Of a stretch of 64,000 bases of DNA, positions 34,304 through 45,109 are shown one piece after another. Source of the stretch: Aegilops tauschii subsp. strangulata (lineage: Eukaryota > Streptophyta > Magnoliopsida > Poales > Poaceae); NCBI RefSeq assembly GCF_002575655.3, contig NC_053036.3, forward strand, positions 154,170,627 to 154,234,626, read 5' to 3'. Made by a program: the position numbers and the translations under genes. The notes under the pieces were generated by a model, which ran no database searches, was not told the origin of the DNA, and was given only the letters and a program-made list of their open reading frames with translations. Position 1 is the stretch's first letter, and the number at the start of each line of letters is the position of its first letter.

Positions 34304-35263
34304 TCATAGCTTTTGGGATGCCATGAAGACCGCGTATGCTATCTTTTGGTAATGGGGGTACCGGGATTTGCATGGTGTGAGGACAGTAGATACGTAGTAT
34401 ACTGGTTTTTGAAGCGGGAATTTGTGTCCGTCCTGTTCTCGTTCAACGACGAGCACGGTGCTCACCACCTGATGTGTTGCCGATATGTATAGTAACATGG
34501 GTTCGCCGGTGTTTGGTGCGGCCAGGATTGGGTTGCTCGCTAGGAGGGCCTTTATTTCTTCCAATCCGGCGGTCGCCGCGTCTGTCCATTCGAAGTTATC
34601 GGTGCACCGTAAGAGGCGATAGAGTGGCAGTGCCTTTTCTCCTAATCTAGAGATAAAGCGACTTAACGCTGCCATGCAACCAGCGAGTTTTTGGACTTGT
34701 TTGAGGTCTGTTGGTGTAGCCAATTGTGACAGAGCTCGGATTTTGGCTGGATTTGCTTCAATTCCTCTATTGGAAACGATGAAGCCCAGCAGTTTTCCAG
34801 CGGGGACGCCGAAGACACACTTTTCCGGGTTGAGCTTAATGTCATACGCACGGAGGTTATCGAATGTAAGACGTAAGTCGTCTATTAGTGTTTCGACGTG
34901 CCTAGTTCTGATGACGACGTCATCGCCGTAAGCTTCTACTATCTTGCCGATCTGCTTCTCCAGGCATGTTTGAGTCATGCGTTGGTATGTGGCGCCGGCG
35001 TTCTTGAGCCCGAAGGGCATGGTGTTGAAGCAGAGTGGCCCGTATGGGGTAATGAATGCTGTTTCAGCTTGATCGGACTCCTTCATTTTGATTTGATGGT
35101 ATCCGAAATATGCATCAAGGAAACACAGGGAGTCGTGTCCTGCGGTGGTGTCAATGATTTGATCAATGCGGGGGAGGGGGAAGGGATCATTAGGGCAAGC
35201 CTTGTTGAGGTCTTTGAAATCGACACATAGGCGCCAGGATTTGTCCTTCTTTGGTACCATCAC
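34304..35263 (-). pseudogene. Fatima-like reverse transcriptase
   Basis: This 319-residue frame starts at VPKKDKSWRLCVDFKDLN. Catalytic Asp 50 (FLDAYFGYHQ) and the YGDD motif (112-115) are present, as is the MPFGLKNAGATYQRM block. The frame ends at TGA 34304-34306 (MASQKL, stop, HYFQE), where CGA would give the usual Arg, so a single C-to-T change separates RT from RNase H. The N-terminal RT part continues at 35264-35621 in other frames. Confidence 0.85.
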
Positions 35264-35621
35264 TAGGTTTGCCAGCCAGTCCGGATGTTTGATTTCTCTA
35301 ATGAATCCGGCCTCGATAAGCTTGGCTAGCTCCTCCCCATGGCTTGTCGTTTGGGTTCGAAAAAGCGCCGCAGTGTTTGCTTGACCGGTTTAAATCCCTT
35401 TAATATATTGAGGCTATGTTCGGCCAGCTTGCGAGGGATCCCTGGCATATCGGAGGGGTGCCAGGCGAATATGTCCCAGTTTTCGGCAGGAATTCTTGTA
35501 GTGCGGCGTCAACTGTTGGGTTTAGTTGTGCTCCGATAGATGCTGTCTTCTTAGGATTCGTTGGGTGGACCTGGAATTTGACTATTTCTTCTGCTGGTTT
35601 GAAGGAGGTGGATTTGGGGCT

Positions 35622-36247
35622 TTAGTCGAGGATCACGTCGTCCCTGTCCATCGTGGAGCGTAGTGTGGTTAATTCTTCGGCCGTGAGGGCTTCGGATAGC
35701 GCCTCAAGGGCCAGGGATGCGGTTTTGTTTTCAGCGCGGAGTGCTATGTCCGGGTCACTGACGAGAGTGATTATACCGTTTGGTCCGGGCATTTCGAGCT
35801 TCATATACCCGTAATGAGGTATAGCTTGGAAGCGTGTAAAAGCATCCCGCCCCAACAGGGCGTGATATCCGCTACTAAAAGGGGCCACTTGGAAGGTGAT
35901 TTCTTCGGACCGATAATTCTCCGGCGTGCCGAATACCACGTCAAGTGTGATTTTTCCTGCACACCGTGCTCCCGACTGTGAATGATTCCTCAAAAGGTTA
36001 TGCTACTTTGCTTGATGCGGCTCCTGTCTATTTCCATTTTGTGGAGTGTATCCTCATAAATGAGGTTTAGTCCGCTGCCGCCGTCCATGAGGACCTTGGT
36101 GAGTCCAAACCCGTCCACGATGGGACTGAGGACTAATGCGGCTGGCATTCGGACTGTCCTGTACTTTGGTTCGTCAGCGGCATTAAATGTTATAGCCGTG
36201 TCGTTCCAAGGGTTTATTGCAGCGATTTGGCAGACTTCGGCGAGGTT
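35622..36247 (-). pseudogene. Fatima-like protease region
   Basis: On the minus strand near 36057-36100 the frame KVLMDGGSGLNLI carries the retropepsin active-site triad D-G-G. After a frameshift close to 35994, the 35622-35993 frame continues with ITLDVVFGTPENYRSEE, SGYHALLGRDAFTRFQ and PHYGYMKLEMPG, typical of this family. It is cut off from gag at 36249 by the second Tat-type element. Confidence 0.75.
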
Positions 36248-36249
36248 GC

Positions 36250-37159
36250 TGTCGGCGTTCTAGGAACGGGGGTCCCAGACTTGCCTGCCTGTGGCCCATG
36301 GCGTGGCTATGCTAGCGGGCCTGTACGGCCCATCTTCATCCACAAAGCATTCAAGACCCTCGCGAGGGGCCATGCCTCGTGAGGCGGACGACGCAAGACC
36401 TCCTCAGGAGCGGCCTCTCAAGGCTGCCTCGCGAGGAGCGGAGATATCAAGGCGGGGCAAATCCCGCGAGGCTCTCGTGACGTGAGCCATGACGATCGAC
36501 ACCAGGCGGGCGCCAGGCGGGCGCGAGCGCGCAGAACGTCCTTGTTTCCTCTTTGTTGCCAAGGGGGCAAGCGCAGGCGCGGAGTACCGAGGCATCAGGC
36601 AAAGGTTTCCATATCAGTGCAACAAGACCAAGACCAGCAGGCCAACAGGACGGAGGTCACCGTGGAGCCCAAGACGGCGTCATCACCAGAGCCCTTTCAC
36701 AGGCGAAGACCGTTTTTCTCAGGATAGCTTGTACTAGCTGTCCCCTTTCAAATTGGCCGCCGTTGTTGGCTCCCTTCCCGCTCAATATTTGGCAAGAGGA
36801 CCAGGGCCTCTATAAGTAGGACTAGCCACCACCAAAGGAGGGAACTGGATCTCATCTGATCGAGAGCCAACCCTCAGCCACACCGAACACAAGAACACCT
36901 CATCCTCAGGAGGCTGTTCTTCCCCTTGTACTATTCTTCATCAGCTCTAGAGGCAATCCACCACCACACACTGGAGTAGGGTATTACACCACAACGGTGG
37001 CCCCAACCAGTATAAATCTCGTGTCTTTGTGTTGATAGTTCGTCGAGTTCGTCCGCAAGATCTTAGCGAGCTAGGGCGTAGATCGGTAGGAGGGAAAGAA
37101 CTTCGCGCGCACCCCAGAGTTCGAACCTTAAGGGTTTTGCCAGAACCTCAGATCCGACA
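36250..37159 (+). repeat. 5' LTR of the second Tat-type element
   Basis: This 910-bp repeat contains GCGAGGCTCTCGTGACGTGAGCC and a CTATAAGTAGGACTAG TATA-like promoter near 36812. It pairs with 43823-44722, which has CTATAAATAGG at the same place. Confidence 0.85.
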
Positions 37160-37351
37160 TTTGGCGCTCCAAGTAGGGGTGCGCCGTAGCTCCTCTCCAC
37201 CAGCCTACGCCCTGCGCCACCGCACTTCGCCCCCTTGGCAGGTGCCCCGCCACCTGCTCCTATGGCCGATGCTGACGACGGGGCCAGGGGGCTCTGAGCC
37301 CTGGCCCCCGCCCTACGGCAGGTGCGATGACCACCCAAGTTTAGGCCGGAG

Positions 37352-37837
37352 ATGCCGCCGCGCTACGACAGCGCGGCGGACTCGTCAGCTTTCCTGTTGG
37401 CGTATGAGGAGGCCGTCCTCGAGGCCAGGGTCGACGACAAGGTCATGGCCAACTGGCTCCCCATGGCCCTCGCCGGCGAGCCACGCGCCTGGCTGCTCAA
37501 CCTCCCTGGATCCACGGTGGCATCTGGGGGGAACTCCGCGACCTCTTCACTTCTTGCTACGCCGTACCGGCACACCACGCAGTCGCGGCCCTGCTGGGCG
37601 GCTCTCAAGCACCGCTTTCCGATCGCCGCGTCAAGCCGTTCCTCCGCCAGACTGGTGCCGCTTCCAAGCGCCCGGGGGCTCAGTCAGGTTGGTCAGCGCC
37701 GGAGGCCGACCTCACCTTCGGCTCAGTGGACCACCCCGACTCCACCGCCGTCTCGGGCATGCTCCCAATGCTCTGCACGCCCACCATCTGCAACGTGGCT
37801 ATTACCAAGACCCTCATCGACGGCGGTGCCGGCCTGA
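37352..37837 (+). pseudogene. Gag fragment of the second Tat-type element
   Basis: The frame from MPPRYDSAADSSAFL has the gag core FLLAYEEAVLEARVDDK and NWLPMALAGEPRAWLLNLP, as in Retrotrans_gag (the Trp-Leu block). The useful part ends near 37530, after which the frame is lost. Compared with Tat-lineage gag proteins most of the C-terminal half, including any zinc knuckle, is missing. Confidence 0.6.
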
Positions 37838-38119
37838 ACTTGCTCTTCTTGGAGGCCTTCAGCCTTCTTGACGTGAGCTCGAGCGGCTCAGCCTCAGCAA
37901 GCCTTTCTCAGGAGTTGGTGGTGGCACTGCCCGCTCTCTGGGACAGATCCGCCTTCCCATCACCTTCGGCACGCGCGACAACTACCGCACCGAGCTGGTC
38001 GACTTCGACATCGCCCCCATCGGCCTCCCGTACAATGCCAATCTCGGGTACCCGGCTCTGGCCCAGTTCATGACAGCGACTCATCCGGCCTACAACCTCA
38101 TGAACATGCCTGGGAGCTA
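37726..38119 (+). pseudogene. Protease fragment of the second Tat-type element
   Basis: The frame contains ITKTLIDGGAGLNLLFLEAF, the retropepsin active-site region (D-G-G-A). Further stretches in other frames are corrupted. It sits between gag and RT as expected. Confidence 0.6.
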
Positions 38120-38156
38120 GGGCGTCCTCACTGTCAAAGGGGACGCCAAGGAGGCC

Positions 38157-39323
38157 TTGGCGGCGCTCAAGCTCGCCCTCAAAACCGCCGCGGTGGTGCA
38201 GCCTACCGACGCGGGCACCTCCGAGCCCAAGGGAGCCATACCGACCAGGAAGAAGCAGTTGTTCACACAAGACAAGGCGGAAACCAAGCAGGTGCCAGTC
38301 AACGAGGACGGGCCCTCAGGAGCCACCTTTACCATAGGTGCCATCCTGAACCAAGGCCAAGAGGAAGCTTTGGTGAAGTTCTTGCGCGCAAATAAGGATA
38401 TAGGAGCCCAATCAGTTGGTAGGAGTTCCGAGAGAGGTGATTCAGCATCATTTAAGGGTGTGCCCCAATGCACGCCCCGTGAAGCAGCGGGCGAGACGGC
38501 AGTCCACTGAGAAGCAGGCCTTCATCGTCCAAGTGACCCGCAAGCTGGAGGCGGCGGGTGCCATTCGCGAGGTTCGGTATCTCGAATGGCTGGCAAACCC
38601 CGTCGTAGTGCCGAAGAAAGGCGGGAAGGAACGGATGTGCTTCGACTTCACCAACCTTAACAAAGCCTGCCCCCAAGATCTGTTCCCGCTCCCACGCATC
38701 GATCAGATCCTCGACTCCACCGCCGAGTGCAACCTGCTGTGCTTCCTGGATGCGTTCTCAGGATATCACCAGATCAAGATGGCGGTAGAAGATGTGGAGA
38801 GACAACCTTCCTGACCCCGTGTGGGGTGTACTGCTACAGCTGCATGCCCTTTGGATTGCGCAACACGGGCGCAACCTTTCAACGACTGATGCACATCGCC
38901 TTGGGGCGGCAGCTCGGGAGAAACACAGAGGCCTGCGTCGATGAGATTGTGGTGAAGTCTCGGGAGGCAAGGACCTTGATTCAAGACCTGGAGGAGACCT
39001 TCGCGAGCCTGCGCCAAGTGAACTTGCGGCTTAACCCAGAGAAGTGCGTGTTCGGCATCCCTTCCGGCAAGCTGCTGGGCTTCCTCGTGTCCCATAGAGG
39101 TATCGAGGCGAATCCAGAGAAGATCAAGGCCATCAAGGACATGAGCCCGCCGCAGACCCTTAGGGAGATGCAAAAGCTGGCTGGCCGGGTAACTGCGTTG
39201 GGACGCTTCATCTCCAAGCTAGGGGAACGCGCCCTACCCTTCTTCAAGCTGATGGCGAAGAAGGGCCCATCAAGTGGACCCAGGAGGCCGACTGAGCTTT
39301 TCAAGACCTCAAGAGATACCTGA
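38157..39323 (+). pseudogene. Reverse transcriptase of the second Tat-type element, catalytic site lost
   Basis: The RT N-terminal and palm parts lie in overlapping frames: NPVVVPKKGGKERMCFDF and CFLDAFSGYHQIKM (to 38814), then MPFGLRNTGATFQRLM (38727-39323). A frameshift joins the two near 38790. At 38934-38945 the codons TGC GTC GAT GAG give C-V-D-E, where active enzymes have Y/F-x-D-D, so the second catalytic Asp is gone. RT is therefore dead in this copy. Confidence 0.8.
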
Positions 39324-39334
39324 CCAGCCCTCCG

Positions 39335-40432
39335 GTGATGGTAGCGCCACGACCCCTCGAGCCCCTAGTACTCTACCTCGCGGCAACCCCGTACTCTGCC
39401 AGCACAGCACTGGTGGCGGTTCGGGAGGAACACCAAGCCAAGGGCGCGCTGCGCCGGGCTACAACTGAAGCAATGCAAGATCAGGAAGGCGCCGCAAGAG
39501 CCGTGGCAGCGCCGGTGGAAGACCAAGCTCAACAGGACGACGCCGCCAAAATTCCCGCAAACAATCAGGCGTCAGAAGCCCCGTCACCTCACGAGGCGTC
39601 TCAACTTCCGCAAGACGCGAGCCCAGACACCGCGCCAGCACTCGTCGAACACCCGGTGTATTTCGTCAGCACCGTGTTGCGAGATGCGAGGGCGCGATAT
39701 CCCATGCCTCAGAAGCTTCTGCTCGCACTCTTGGTGGCCTCACGCAAGCTACGACACTACTTCCAGGGGAACCCCATCATGGTTGTCTCAGCCTACCCAT
39801 TGGAGAGGGTGCTCAGGAGCCCCAATTCTGCCGGAAGGGTCGCCGAGTGGAACATCGAGTTGCAAGCATTCCAGTTAGATTTCAGCACTACCAGGCTCAT
39901 CAAGGGAGCCGCGCTCGCGGATTTTGTGGCAGAATGGATGGACGTCCCGACACTTGAAGTAGGCGAAGACCGGTCCACCTCGCCAGGAAGTGAGGCACCA
40001 GACGGTTGGGTCATTTACTTCGATGGCGCCTTCGCGCACCAGGGCGCAGGGGCTGGAGCAGTACTCATCTCGCCCACCCAAGATAAGCTCTATTACGCCA
40101 TGCAGCTCTGCTTTCAACAGGGCGAGAAGGTCTCCAACAACATCGCGGAATACGAAGGCCTCATTGCTGGCCTGAAGGCCGCGACAACTCTGGGGGTGAA
40201 GCGCCTTACCGTTAAAGGCGACTCGCAGCTCCTCGTCAACTTCTCCAACAAAGTATACGAGCCAAAGGACGAGCATATGGAGGCATACCTCGCGGAGGTG
40301 CGCAAGATGGAGAAGCAGTTCTTGGGCCTGGAGCTGCAGCACGTGCCCCGGGGAACCAACAAGGAAGCCGACGACATTGCCAGGAGAGCATCCAAGCGGC
40401 AGCCACAAGAGCTCGGTGTCTTTGAGGAATGA
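39335..40432 (+). pseudogene. RNase H of the second Tat-type element
   Basis: This 365-residue open frame is free of stops. The N-terminal part has an insertion-like Ala/Gln-rich stretch (residues about 40-100), then the RT connection ([18 protein letters not shown]). RNase H residues are Asp 230 (IYFDGA), Glu 274 (AEYEGLIAG), Asp 296 (KGDSQLL) and Asp 346-347 (ADDIARR), so the active site looks intact. The preceding RT frame does not read into it without a shift. Confidence 0.75.
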
Positions 40433-40546
40433 CTCTTCAAGCCATCAGCGACACCACCACTTTCAGGAACAACTCAGCCTCGGGAGGAGCTCCCACAGCC
40501 TCCTACCACAGGAGCCCCAGCCTGTGGCCTGTCCTCAGGAGCTCGC

Positions 40547-41756
40547 TTGCTCTTGGCGCTCGAACCTCAGGAGGGATGCTGGACCAAGGAATTCAAGGAA
40601 TATCTTATGCAAGGGGCGCTGCCAGAGAAAGAGGAGGATGCAGAGCGTGTGGTTCGGCAAGCCACGACGTACTGCATCCAGGATGGTGAGTTGTACAGGA
40701 AGCGGCCAAACGACATTTCCCTGCGCTGCATTTCCAAGGACCGGGGGAAGGAGCTGCTAACTGACATACACGGTGGGGACTGCGGGCACCACTCGTCATC
40801 ACGGACCCTCGTCGGCAAAGTATTCCGCTGTGGGTTCTATTGGCCCACTGCGCTCAACGACGCAGCTGAGCTGGTAAAGTCCTGCGAAGCCTGCCAGTTC
40901 AACGCCAAGCAAATTCATCAGCCGGCTCAGGGCCTCCAGACCATTCCGCTCACGTGGCCATTCGCGGTCTGGGGCTGGACATCTTGGGCCCGTTCCCTTT
41001 AGCGCCTGGGGGCTACCGCTACCTCTACGTCGCCATCGACAAGTTCACCAAGTGGGCGGAAGTGCAAGCCGTACGCACCATCCCAGCTGGCTCTGCTGTC
41101 AAGTTCATCAAGGGCCTCGTGAGCCGCTTCGGGGTCCCCAACCGCATCATCACAAATAACGGCTCGCAGTTCACTAGTAACCTCTTCAAAACCTACTGTG
41201 CTAACCTTGGAACGCAGATCTGCTATGCTTCAGTGGGCACCCCAGGAGCAATGGTCAGGCCAAATGCGCCAACACGGAGGTCCTGAGGGGCCTCAAGACC
41301 AGGACCTTCAAGAACAAGCTCGAGGCCTGTGGCAGGGGCTGGCAGGACGAGCTCCAGTCGGTGTTGTGGTCTATCCGCACAACCGCCACCAAACCAACGG
41401 GCAAGACCCCATTCTTCCTTGTCTACGAAGCTGAAGCAGTCCTTCCTCACGAGGTTAAGAATCGCTCCGCACGGGTCCTGGCGTTCGATGAAACACAGCA
41501 GAACGCCACGCGGGGGATGGACCTCGTGCTGGGGGAGGAGCGTCGTCGCGAAGCTGCACTGAGGGCGGCAAGGTACCAGCACGCGCTGTGGCGATACCAC
41601 TGCCGCAGCGTCCACTCCAGGACGCTCGAGGTGGGCGACCTCGTCCAGAGGCGGGTCCTCTCCAGGGAAGGGCTGCACAAGCTTTCACCCATGTGGGAGG
41701 GCCCGTTCAGGGTCGTCCATGTCTCCAGGCCTGGCGCCGCGCGCCTGGAGACATAG
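40547..41756 (+). pseudogene. Integrase of the second Tat-type element, broken
   Basis: The zinc-binding part is in 40547-41002 (GDCGHHSSSRTLVG, then SCEACQFNAKQ). The catalytic core is in 40954-41286, with Asp in LDILGPF. At 41155-41157 the codon is AAT, so IITNNGSQF has Asn where the second catalytic Asp of the DDE triad should be. After 41240 the frame is shifted. The C-terminal part (41361-41756) has GKTPFFLVYEAEAVLP and LHKLSPMWEGPFRV. Integrase is therefore non-functional. Confidence 0.8.
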
Positions 41757-42705
41757 GATGGGATACCTATCGAGAACGCCTGGAACATCCAGCACCTCCG
41801 GAAGTTCTACCCATGAAGCAAGGGCCAGAGCCTGTGAAGAAAGGCCCAGAGCCTGTGAAGAAGGCCCGGTGCCTGTGAAGAATCGCCGCCCGTGACACTC
41901 TCACGTAATAATGAGTGGGGATGTACACGCCCCGGAGTCTCAGGAGCGCCGGCCTCAGGCCCTGGGGCTCCCTCCCACGGCTAGTGGTAGCACTTAGCTC
42001 CGCGCTGGTGAGAAGACTTGAAGACTAGATTAGGTGCCGGACGCGGCTTTTCATTTGCTTTCTGTAGTTGGATCGCTTTTCCTTAATCGAAGTTTGCTTT
42101 TGGTGTTCCTGGCTGATTGGATTCCCTCGCCTCTTACCGCATTTTCCGGCCCTGGTTCGCTCGTGTTCTCTCTCTCGCATACCTCGCGAGGGGGGCTGGG
42201 CAGGTGCCCTCGCGAGCGTTTTTCTTCTCTCTGCCTTCTCGCGCCCTCGCGAGCGTTTTTCTTCTCTCTGCCTTCTCGCGAGCCACCCTCGTTCGAGCCC
42301 GAAAGCTGGCGCATCTCTCCTAATCCGTGCCCCACGGGTACCGCAATACAAAGCACCGGGTCAAGGCTTGGGTGAACGATAAATCTCCTGGCAAATTCCC
42401 TAACGGATTTTTTGCAGTTCCTGAGCAATCGCAGACCACAAGGTCAAGATGGACACGAGTAAATGAACGCCTTGTAAGGAGGAGGGCGCCCCGAATGCAC
42501 GAGGCTAAGTTATCTTTACGCAAAATAGCCACACGACACTGAAACAACAAGCATAGCATAATGGTTAATAAGTTATGGTTCGATACACGCCCCTCCGGGC
42601 CCATGCTAGTTTCCTTTCGATGCAGGAAGGAAATGGGGAACATAACAAAAGCGGCGATCGCCCCTGCAGCAGCCGGCGGGGGCAGGGCCTTGCGACGTCC
42701 CGGGT
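41757..42705. other. Spacer between pol and the antisense ORF
   Basis: No gene is supported. A 38-bp unit containing CGCGAGCGTTTTTCTTCTCT is tandemly repeated twice near 42207-42281. AGAGCCTGTGAAGAA-type units occur near 41830-41870. Confidence 0.5.
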
Positions 42706-43497
42706 CTAGTCGGACCCCTCCTCGCGCTTCACCGATGCGCGGCGACGAGACGACCCGCTACCACCTTCGAAGCGGGCGCGGTGGCGTGGCGGCTGATCAA
42801 GGCCGCCGCTGCTGGAACTGTCGCCAAGGGAAGAGCCACCATAGCCAGACGAGGCGCGGCCGGCGGGTTCGTCCTCCTCCTCGTCCCGACCATCGCTAAG
42901 CCCGAGCACCTCCTCGCCGTCGTTCACCTCGGGGCAGCATCCGGCGTGGCTACCGTCTTCCCCGAACACCCTCATGAAGAGGGTCGCGTCGCCATCGAAC
43001 TTGAAGTGGAGGGTGCACCGCCTGCCCAGGCCACCCGCGCGGGTGAACGTCTGCCAACCGCGGGCCAGAGCTATGTTGCCCACGACGGAGACCTCGACCG
43101 CGACCCAAGAAGCCCGGCTGCAGCAACCGTCTACCTGCAGCCAGAGCCCGCCTGGACCGGAGGCCGGCAGCTCGTCGGCAAAGAAGCGGGGAAGCTGGAG
43201 CCAGCTGCCGGCCGAATCCTCCGACCAGACAACGAACTCCGGCAGCACCTCTGATGCATGGAACCTTGGTCGGGGAGGTCGCGCAACCACGGCATATCTC
43301 CTCTCATCGACAGGACTGCCGCGACCAGAGCGACTCCTGTCGCCCACTGCGGCGCCACCCCGAGAGCCAGGGGCCACAACGGGGGTCGCGGCATGCTTGC
43401 GGGGACGGCCACGTCCTTGCTTGGGCGCCGGGAAGCTGGGTCCCTCACGGGGGGCCCTGCCTTTCTCCGCGGCGGAGAACCTCTTCGATGGCGCCAT
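42706..43497 (-). CDS. Intact antisense ORF with B3-like domain
   Basis: This lies on the strand opposite to gag-pol, between pol and the 3' LTR. The start is MAPSKRFSAAEKG at 43497; an upstream in-frame ATG at 43578 falls on the TATA box and is unlikely. The protein has 263 residues and no stop. A basic stretch KQGRGRPRKH looks like an AT-hook. Residues about 87-182 resemble a B3 DNA-binding fold: EFVVWSEDSAGSWLQLPRFF, then ARGWQTFTRAGGLGRRCTL and HFKFDGDATLFMRVFGEDG. The C-terminus is acidic, then Ser/Gly-rich. B3 proteins bind DNA; a role for it in the element or in capture from the host is inference. It has stayed open while gag-pol decayed. Confidence 0.65.
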   Translation of the reverse strand: MAPSKRFSAAEKGRAPREGPSFPAPKQGRGRPRKHAATPVVAPGSRGGAAVGDRSRSGRGSPVDERRYAVVARPPRPRFHASEVLPEFVVWSEDSAGSWLQLPRFFADELPASGPGGLWLQVDGCCSRASWVAVEVSVVGNIALARGWQTFTRAGGLGRRCTLHFKFDGDATLFMRVFGEDGSHAGCCPEVNDGEEVLGLSDGRDEEEDEPAGRASSGYGGSSLGDSSSSGGLDQPPRHRARFEGGSGSSRRRASVKREEGSD

Positions 43498-43574
43498 TGC
43501 TGCTAGCGGTGGAGCAAGGAGGAAGAAGCAAGTGAACCAAGAAGAGATGGGCGATGGGGGCTCCGCCCCCCTCC

Positions 43575-43584
43575 CCATTTATAG
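43575..43584 (-). promoter_or_regulatory. TATA box of the antisense B3-like ORF
   Basis: On the minus strand CTATAAATGG lies about 80 bases before the chosen ATG at 43497. It is on the antisense side, so the ORF need not depend on the LTR promoter. Confidence 0.5.
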
Positions 43585-43822
43585 CGGAAGAAGGCCAATC
43601 GGCGCCTCCCACGATCATAGGTAATGATGATTTCCTTGCATGTCGCAGGGACTTGTCAAGTCGAGCAGTTGCCGAGGCAGTGGGGAAGTGGAGGCGCCCA
43701 CGTCCAATCAACCGCCACGCGTCAACCAAGGCCGCAGGATTTTGGGGCCCGCGGCGCTCCGTACTTGACCTTCGGCTTTGCCTCGAAGCCAAGCCCGGGC
43801 GCACCTTGGGCCCGGGGGCAAC

Positions 43823-44722
43823 TATCGGCGTTCTGGGAATGGGGGTCCCCAGACTTGCCTACCTGTGGCCCACGGCGTGGCTATGCTAGCGGGCCTGTAC
43901 GGCCCATCTTCATCAACAAAGCATTCAAGACCCTCGCGAGGGGCCAAGCCTCCTGAGGCGAACGACGCAAGACCTCCTCAGGAGCGGCCTCTCCAGGCTG
44001 GCTCGCGAGGAGCGGAGATATCAAGGCGGGGCAAACCTCGCGAGGCTCTCGTGACGTGAGCCATGACGATCGACACCAGGCGGGCGCCAGCGCGCGCAAC
44101 GTCCTTGTTTCCTCTTTGGTGCCAAGGGGGCAAGCGTAGGCGCGGAGTACCGAGGCATCAGGCAAAGGTTTACATATCAGTGCAACGAGACCAAGACCAG
44201 CAGGCCAGCAGGACGGAGGTCACCGTGGAGCCCAAGACGACGTCATCACCAGAGCCCTTTCACAGGCGAATACCTCTTTTGTCAGGATAGCTTGTACTAG
44301 CTGTCCCCTTTCAAATTGGCCGCCGTTGTTGGCTCCCTTCCCGCTCAATATTTGGGAAGAGGACCAGTGCCTCTATAAATAGGACTAGCCACCACCAAAG
44401 GAGGTAACTGGATCTCATCTGATCGAGAGCCAACCCTCAGCCACACCGAACACAAGAACACCTCAACCTCAGGAGGTTGTTCTTCCCCTTGTACTGTTCT
44501 TCATCAGCCCAAGAGGCAATCCACCAGCACACACTGGAGTAGGGTATTACACCACAACGGTGGCCCGAACCAGTATAAATCTCGTGTCTTTCTGTTGCTA
44601 GTTCGTCGAGTTCGTCCACAAGATCTTAGCGAGCTAGGGCGTAGATAGATAGGACGGAAAGAACTTCGCGCGCACCCGAGAGTTTGAACCTTAAGGGTTT
44701 TGCCGGAACCCCGGATCCGACA
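43823..44722 (+). repeat. 3' LTR of the second Tat-type element
   Basis: This 900-bp repeat pairs with 36250-37159. It ends CCGGATCCGACA and is followed by the TSD GTCGC. Confidence 0.85.
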
Positions 44723-45109
44723 GTCGCGAAGTGCCCTTTTGCGCTTGTTGTTTGAAGCGAATGTCTCGAGGACCGTCAATACTCTTGTGTCGTTGTTTTT
44801 TGGAGGCTGCTGCTCTCGGGTGTCCTTGATAAGGATGTCCTCGCCACTCTTGGCTACCTGCCAGAGTATCCAACATGCTCTAAGGCTGTGGGTTGACACG
44901 GTATCCGGTGTCGTGTGTATTTTGCATGGGCCATCGATCCATCCCTCCAGAATGGTTCCGTGCCTCGTAATGGGTTTATGTTTCTTGACTGTTGGACTAG
45001 GCGTGCCACGGGGGTGCGCCCTTTTCGCCTGTAGGAGGAGTTGAGTTGGGACCGACGGCTCCCAGCAATCTGCCTGAGCTTTCCAGGTGCTTTCTATCGC
45101 GATGTACTT
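44723..45109 (-). pseudogene. Fatima-like gag, C-terminal part
   Basis: On the minus strand this continues gag (about 44723-44900) with THSLRACWILWQVAKSGEDI and FASNNKRKRALRD, features of this family. It is in different frames from the main gag ORF, so the gag is already broken. The second Tat-type element cuts it off at 44722. Confidence 0.6.

Larger units (their letters stand above)
36250..44722 (+). mobile_element. Second Tat-type Ty3/gypsy element, inserted between gag and protease of the first
   Basis: LTRs are 36250-37159 (910 bp) and 43823-44722 (900 bp), beginning T(G/A)TCGGCGTTCT and ending GATCCGACA. TSDs are GTTGC (36245-36249) and GTCGC (44723-44727), with one mismatch. Just inside the 5' LTR is TTTGGCGCTCCAAGTAGGGG, the primer-binding position. 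Orientation is plus, opposite to its host element. Gag-pol is badly broken by frameshifts and loss of catalytic residues, while an antisense B3-like ORF (42706-43497) is intact. I could not assign a named family with confidence. Confidence 0.85.

Noticed and set aside
37029..37871. 280-residue plus-strand ORF overlapping gag
   Set aside because: Shadow frame of the gag and protease regions, with no domain.
42974..43624. 216-residue plus-strand ORF
   Set aside because: Shadow frame opposite the B3-like ORF, produced by its GC-rich codons.
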